Shown here: positions 58,734 through 64,000 of the stretch, in pieces
Layout of the letters: every line of letters begins with the position of its first letter
How positions within the stretch are numbered: the stretch's first letter is position 1
Assembly (NCBI RefSeq): GCF_003576645.1
Contig: NC_044919.1
Span: 33,921,206-33,985,205, forward strand
Source of the DNA: Ipomoea triloba
Lineage: Eukaryota > Streptophyta > Magnoliopsida > Solanales > Convolvulaceae
DNA length: 64,000 nucleotides
Direction of reading: 5' to 3'
The notes under the pieces: model-generated
What the model was told of the DNA's origin: nothing
Database searches by the model: none
What the model saw: only the letters and a program-made list of their open reading frames with translations
Translations under genes and position numbers: made by a program

Positions 58734-61700
58734 ATGGGTAACAAAGTACCTGAAGAACTTGTTTCTACGGTCCGGTCCATCGTCGGCGATGAGTACACCG
58801 AGATGGATATAATTCGAGCTCTTCATATGGCAAATAACGATGCAACGGCCGCAATTAACATCATTTTTGACACCCCGGGTTTCAAAAAGTTAGAATTTAG
58901 GAAAACCTCTAAGGTACCCAATCTTAATTCGAGCTCAGGGACACAAAGTCTAGGTTCAACTACAAGGAGAAGTAGTAGTGAGGATAAGAAATGCGAGCGT
59001 AGTACGATTTCAGATAATGGTTCACAGCAGAAGACTGAGAACCGGGAGAGTAATAATGGGTGCAGAAGCGATGCTGATGGGTGTGAGATGGAGAGTGAGT
59101 GGTGGTTTGTGGGTACTAGTGAGGTTTCCGGCCTGTCAACCTGCAAAGGGAGAAGTTTGAAGCCCGGAGATGAAGTATATTTCACTTTTCCTGCTGAGAA
59201 GAAATTGAATTCACCATCCTTGGGGAAATTTGGCCGAGGTCGACACGTGGTTGCTTGCTCTGAAATTGTGCGGTTCTCTTCAAAGGCACTTGGAGAGGTA
59301 CTCATGTAGTTTCATGTTACTGCAAATGCTTGTAATTCAAATGCTTGTAAAACTTATTCCATAACTAAATATAGTAGTAAAATTTTATACCTATATTACT
59401 GAACTGAGGCTATTATGCATGGATTTATAATGTATTTACTTGGGGCTTACATGGTACAAGATTACACCATTGTCAAATCATTAAGATACCAAACCAATCC
59501 TTTAATTTACAAACATCAAAATTAACTGCATGGTTTTCTTAGTGTAGAAGTCCTGTAATTTTCTCCTTACATTACTGAAGTGAGGTTACAATACAAGGTT
59601 TTTGTAGCATCTACTGCCTACAGTCATTGCTAGTCATCTCCTTTTGTATATATTTGTCCAGTGCATATTAATTTTCTTATGAGATTCATTTCAAGGTTTA
59701 GAAATCAGAAGCTTTAAATGAAACCAAAAATTTTTAGAATTGCCAAATACTACAAAATTTAGTGTGGCAAACTATATTTAAGAATGCAAAGCTCATGTAT
59801 ATTGCTTATATTTCAAGCGGTGTGAAACTTCAAGCAGATAGATATATCACATACTGCGCTTTATGGTGTATTTCACTGTGTCAATTTAAACAGATTGGAA
59901 GAATTCCAAACGAATGGGCTCGATGTCTCTTGCCACTTGTGAGGGAAAAGAAGGCTAGGGTTGAGGGATATTGTAAATCTGCTCCTAACATATTGGGGAT
60001 TATGGACACAATAGATTTGTCCGTCAGGTAGTATTTGGATGGCTCAAGTTTGTATAATCAGTCAGTTGACTTAAATAAAGATTAATGGAATGTGCTTTAT
60101 TTAAGTTTTTATTTTATATGCAGTGTGTATATCAACAGTTCCATGTTCCGTAAAAGCCATAAGACCCTCCTCAAGGTGGCTACCAACAATTCCACAGATG
60201 AATCAATTGTTTATCCCCTTCCAACATTGTTTCGATTGCTACGGCTTACTCCTTTCCAGAAGGTGACAATTTTCTTCAGTTTTTGTTTTCTGCATAGAGG
60301 CGTGCCTGGTTTCAACACCAACAGTGTAAAAGACATTTTTGTTCATAATTTCTTTTTGAATGTTATTAGGCAGAGTTTACTCCAGGCGATCTGTACATGA
60401 GGAAGCGTCGTTTGACTGAAGAGGTAAACTTATAATTTTGGTTGCTAATTTTGTATGTTATGCATATATCCCCCCACTCCCACCCCCACCTTTTTTTTCC
60501 TGCTCTCTCTCTCCATGTGTGTGTTAATAGAGTACCAAATTACAAGATACTGGAAGCAACATGTGGTGACATAGTACTCACTAAGATTAGCTTCTCAGAA
60601 GAGCTTGAAGTGTTACTGTTCGAATTCCTTTTTAAACATTTTGTCTTTGTTTTAACAGAACAGTTCTGGCATTCATACCCCATCATTGCATGCTAATAAA
60701 TTCAAAAAATTGGTCACAAATGAAGGTGAAGCTGAAGGTGATGAGTCAATCTCTGATACTGATCTGGAAAATATAGTAGGTTTTGCTGACAACTCCAAGT
60801 TAGAGGTACATGCCAGGTTTGAAATTGTTAGTTTGTTTCCTAATTTCAATGAGTTCTTCAAATGGATCTCATATTTTCATCCTTGTATTTTAGGAAATGG
60901 AACCTCCTAGTACACTTCAGTGTGAACTTCGTTCTTATCAGAAGCAGGCTCTTCACTGGATGACTCAACTTGAGCAGGTTCACAGTGTGAATGATGCAAA
61001 AACAACTTTGCATCCGTGTTGGGAAGCATATCGCCTTGCAGACAAGTATATGAGGCTTTAATTATGCAATTACTATATAATTTGATTTCCTGTTTGGCTG
61101 TTTGTAACAGTTATTTATTGATAGGAGAGATCTAGTGATCTACTTGAATGCATTTTCTGGGGATGCAACAACGGAATTTCCAAGCACCCTTCAAATGGCC
61201 AGGGGTGGAGTATGTTGCTGTTTTGCTTTATTGTCCATTGTGTCATACCATCTGATTTGTGTTTCAGTCTTTTGACTTTGAGAACAAAATTGTAGATTTT
61301 GGCAGATTCCATGGGGCTTGGAAAGACTATTATGACTATAGCTCTCCTTCTAAGTTGTACTGAAAGAGGTGGATCACCAGGAAGCCAGTCAACAAGCCTG
61401 CCTTCCCATGAAAATGGTGATACAAGTGATATCTCAGATCAATCTCCAACTCCTTCAAAGAAAGCAGCAAGATTTCCTGGTCTTGAGAAGTTTTTGAAAC
61501 AAAAACCAACGCTAAAATCTGGTGGCAATCTGATTGTATGCCCTATGACACTTTTAGGCCAGTGGAAGGTACATCTTTTCTGTTTCAAGTATGCTTGTCA
61601 AAATGGATGGTTCTTTAGAATTTACAATGACTTATGTAACCTAGTTAGGTACTCATTAATAATTTGTATTGATAGGCAGAGATTGAAATGCATGCATGCC

Positions 61701-64000
61701 CAGGCACTTTAAGTCTTTATCTTCATTATGGACAAAGTAGATCAAAGGATCCAAAGTTTATTGCTCAAAGCGATGTTGTACTAACAACATATGGAGTTTT
61801 GGCATCAGAATTTTCTAGTGAGGTACTATACTCTTTACTCCCCCCTCCTCTTTTAGAAAAAGAAAAAGGAAGTGATGGAGGTGACAAACTTGGTTTTGCC
61901 CTTGTGTGTGTGTGTATATATTTATTTATTTTTATTTTTTTTGCACTACAGAATGCTGAGGAGAATGGGGGGCTTTTCTCAGTTAGATGGTTTAGAGTTG
62001 TGCTTGATGAGGCTCATACCATAAAATCTTCTAAAAGCCAAATTTCTATAGCTGCATCTGCTCTTATTGCTGAGCGTCGGTGGTGTCTTACCGGTACACC
62101 CATCCAGGTATACTTTTAGAGAAAACATTTTGTAGATCAAATTATTTACGTCACTGTTATTCTGAGAATCTGAGTTATGCATTATACAAATCAACCTATC
62201 ATGAAATGATTAATTACATAGCAATTTGAGAATTCATGCTTAGTTGGACATGTCTGTCAGATTGTTGTTGACATCCTTCATGATTAGAAAAATGGAACTT
62301 TGACAGTATGTCTCTTTTCTTGATTTCTAATAGTAAATGCATCTTTGGAACCCTTTATAAGTTTTTAGTAGCGAGTATTCTTGTATGCTCACTAAATGAA
62401 TAGGTTGTTCACTTGGATTAAATTTAAAATGAGTTAATTCTACTTTATCTATAAGAAGGTTATCTATTGCTTAGCTACATGACACTTAGGTTACTAATGT
62501 GGCTATCAAGCAACATGGTCTATTGGTCTTTTACTTAACCTGTTAAATTATGCAGTTCTATCCTTGGGAGTCTTTCACCTAGTTGAGTGTCAGACCTTAA
62601 TGCTGATAATGGTTCAAGCTATGATTTGATATTAGTTATTTAGGTTTGACCTCCCAATTTTTTTATTTTTTTAAACCTTCAAGAAACCATTGGATGAATC
62701 TAAAGGAACTTATTTGGCAATTTATTTTCTTTTATTTTGAACTATATTGCTTTATGCCGGTGCTACTACCACTTCACTTGGTTTACTGATTGAAATATGC
62801 AATGATTAATAGTGTATGTTGCCTTCATTGTGGTGTTAACTTTAGATATTTCTTCAAGACTACATTTGGGATAAGTTGGTTTGATGATCTCTGGACTGAT
62901 TCATCATAAGACAATCTTTAAAGTGTGTGTGTGTGTGTGTGTGTTTTTTTTTCCTTTGTGATTCTTTTTCCCCAATTTTTAACTTTACAGGTTAAGGCAG
63001 TTTCCTGGGCTTGTATGCTTGATGTTTTTATATTTCATTTCTTTTAAGACTTAGAATCTGACATTCTGTTTTCTTGTAACAGAACAACATTGAGGATGTT
63101 TACAGCCTCCTAAGATTTTTGAGGATTGAACCATGGGGAAGCTGGGCATGGTATGGTTGTAGTGTGGTACTTATTCTTATAGCGAGATTTGACCTTTTAA
63201 AATGGTTGTTACTTTATAATGATAACTGTAATATAGTTTACATTATGCCTATGTCAGTGGAAGTTCTCTATAAAGTCTACTGTTGTTTTCTTCTCTAATC
63301 TTGTCACCTTGCACTTTGCATTTGAGTAGAATTAATATCTAAAATCTAAATCTAAAAATCTAATAAGAGTGAATGAAGGTTGGTACCCTTCATTTATGTC
63401 CTTTTTTCCGTTACTTTTTTTGATACATTATACTTTATAAGAGTTGTGCTATATAATTTTTTGGACAAAAATACCTCTATTGTTATAACTTTCGTTATTT
63501 TTTTCCATTATTGTTACCATACACATGCATTCACCATATCTTTTCTTATATTCTTTAATGATAACAATATAGGGTAATATAATAAATAAATTTGATTTCA
63601 CTTACACTTTAATTATTTATTTCCTAAAATATAAATATTAAATTTATAAAAATACTTTACATTAATATTATTATTATACAAGAACATAAATATTTTCTTG
63701 ATATTGTTCAAAGTTGATTTCAAAATTTACTGTTTTAATAAATTGCAAAAGATAATTTTAACATGATTACTATTTTAATATTGGGCACAAATTTCCGCGC
63801 AGAGCCTGTAGCTTATACTAGTCTTATTATAAATGAATATGACTTGTACCTTTTGCCAAATTGTGATTATGTACATTACTTGACAAATCAATTTCTAAAT
63901 TTGACCATGACTATATATCTATAGTAAAGGCAAAATAAGATGACATTACTCACAAAGTCTATATTTTGTTGAGTTCCCCCCCCCCCCCCCCCCCCCCCCC
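58734..64000 (+). CDS. RAD5A: RAD5-type HIRAN/SNF2 helicase-like protein, 3' end beyond the window
   Basis: Eleven exons lie in the window: 58734-59297, 59894-60027, 60124-60262, 60370-60423, 60659-60805, 60894-61045, 61125-61209, 61296-61568, 61676-61822, 61952-62107 and 63083-63150, about 640 residues. Arabidopsis RAD5A has about 1029, so the RING finger and C-terminal helicase lobe should lie to the right. An N-terminal UBA-like region (MGNKVPEELVSTVRSIVG) is followed by a HIRAN domain from residue 120 (EWWFVGTSEVSG), the Walker A DSMGLGKT (about 429-436), DEAH (584-587) and TGTPIQ. RAD5 proteins act in error-free damage tolerance through PCNA polyubiquitination and fork reversal. Walker A has Ser where Ala or Glu is usual; this is probably harmless. 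The ATG at 58734 matches the family start. Confidence 0.93.
62923..62944 (+). repeat. (GT)n microsatellite
   Basis: Eleven GT units followed by a T-run, in RAD5 intron 10. Confidence 0.95.
63338..63821 (+). mobile_element. Short non-autonomous Helitron in a RAD5 intron
   Basis: It begins TCTAAAATCTAAATC after an A and ends CTAG before a T. In the same order as the 12564-13137 copy it shows TTTATGTCC, TATAAGAGTTG, TTTTGGACAAAAATA, CACATGCAT, TTTTCTTATATTCTT, TTTGATTTCA and a GCGCA-containing 3' region ending in TACTAGT. The terminal hairpin is degraded. It lies in the intron after exon 11. No coding capacity. Confidence 0.7.
63976..64000 (+). repeat. Poly(C) run at the window edge, 25 bases or more
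   Basis: The window ends in uninterrupted C inside the RAD5 intron, so the true length is unknown. Confidence 0.9.

Noticed and set aside
58823..59305. Minus-strand open frame of 160 codons
   Set aside because: It is antisense to RAD5 exon 1, whose plus-strand frame encodes the UBA-like and HIRAN regions.
1..64000. CRISPR array, operon, integron or phage-like system
   Set aside because: The gene structure is plainly eukaryotic, and no regular spacer-repeat pattern exists beyond tandem repeats and microsatellites.

Overview
This is nuclear DNA of a flowering plant, probably a eudicot. The genes are split by many short AT-rich GT-AG introns, the intergenic DNA is AT-rich, and the mobile DNA is of plant type: a decayed Ty1/copia element, foldback elements, tRNA-derived SINEs and Helitrons. 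The proteins match plant families. The species cannot be fixed from the sequence alone. There is no operon, CRISPR array, phage or other prokaryotic feature.

Layout. 1-3306: 3' part of a broken Ty1/copia retrotransposon with its 3' LTR. 3307-8377: repeat-rich intergenic DNA with a 245 bp hairpin element and a 973 bp long-armed foldback element flanked by a 9 bp duplication. 8378-9418: a tentative two-exon small secreted peptide gene. 9616-15443 (+): SAAL1-like armadillo protein, 10 exons, with a Helitron in intron 5. 15854-17423: two head-to-tail copies of a TIR element and a SINE. 18135-19805 (-): RMI2, 4 exons. 20668-20946: foldback element with a 10 bp target duplication. 21158-24754 (-): PDAT2-type phospholipid:diacylglycerol acyltransferase, 6 exons. 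24755-29952: intergenic, with SINE copies. 29953-32919 (+): UDP-apiose/UDP-xylose synthase, 9 exons. 32920-38665: intergenic, with three foldback or TIR elements. 38666-42569 (+): BTB/POZ-NPH3 protein, 4 exons. 42570-45664: intergenic, with two SINEs. 45665-57271 (+): AP-2 complex alpha-adaptin, 27 exons. 58734-63150 and beyond (+): RAD5-type HIRAN/SNF2 protein, 11 exons in the window, cut by the right edge.

Exons were joined by reading GT-AG boundaries, codon phase and remembered protein family sequences. Every multi-exon model except the small peptide closes in frame across all junctions at close to the usual family length. The genes serve unrelated housekeeping roles: recombination and DNA damage tolerance (RMI2, RAD5), storage lipid synthesis (PDAT2), cell wall nucleotide sugars (AXS), endocytosis (AP-2 alpha) and signalling scaffolds (NPH3 family). 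Nothing suggests a functional cluster.

No new multi-gene system is visible. The most rewarding observations concern mobile DNA and gene structure: two related short Helitrons in introns of two different genes, foldback elements with clear target duplications, a SINE family in both orientations, a duplicated splice acceptor with a built-in stop in the alpha-adaptin gene, and an E2F-type site upstream of RAD5.
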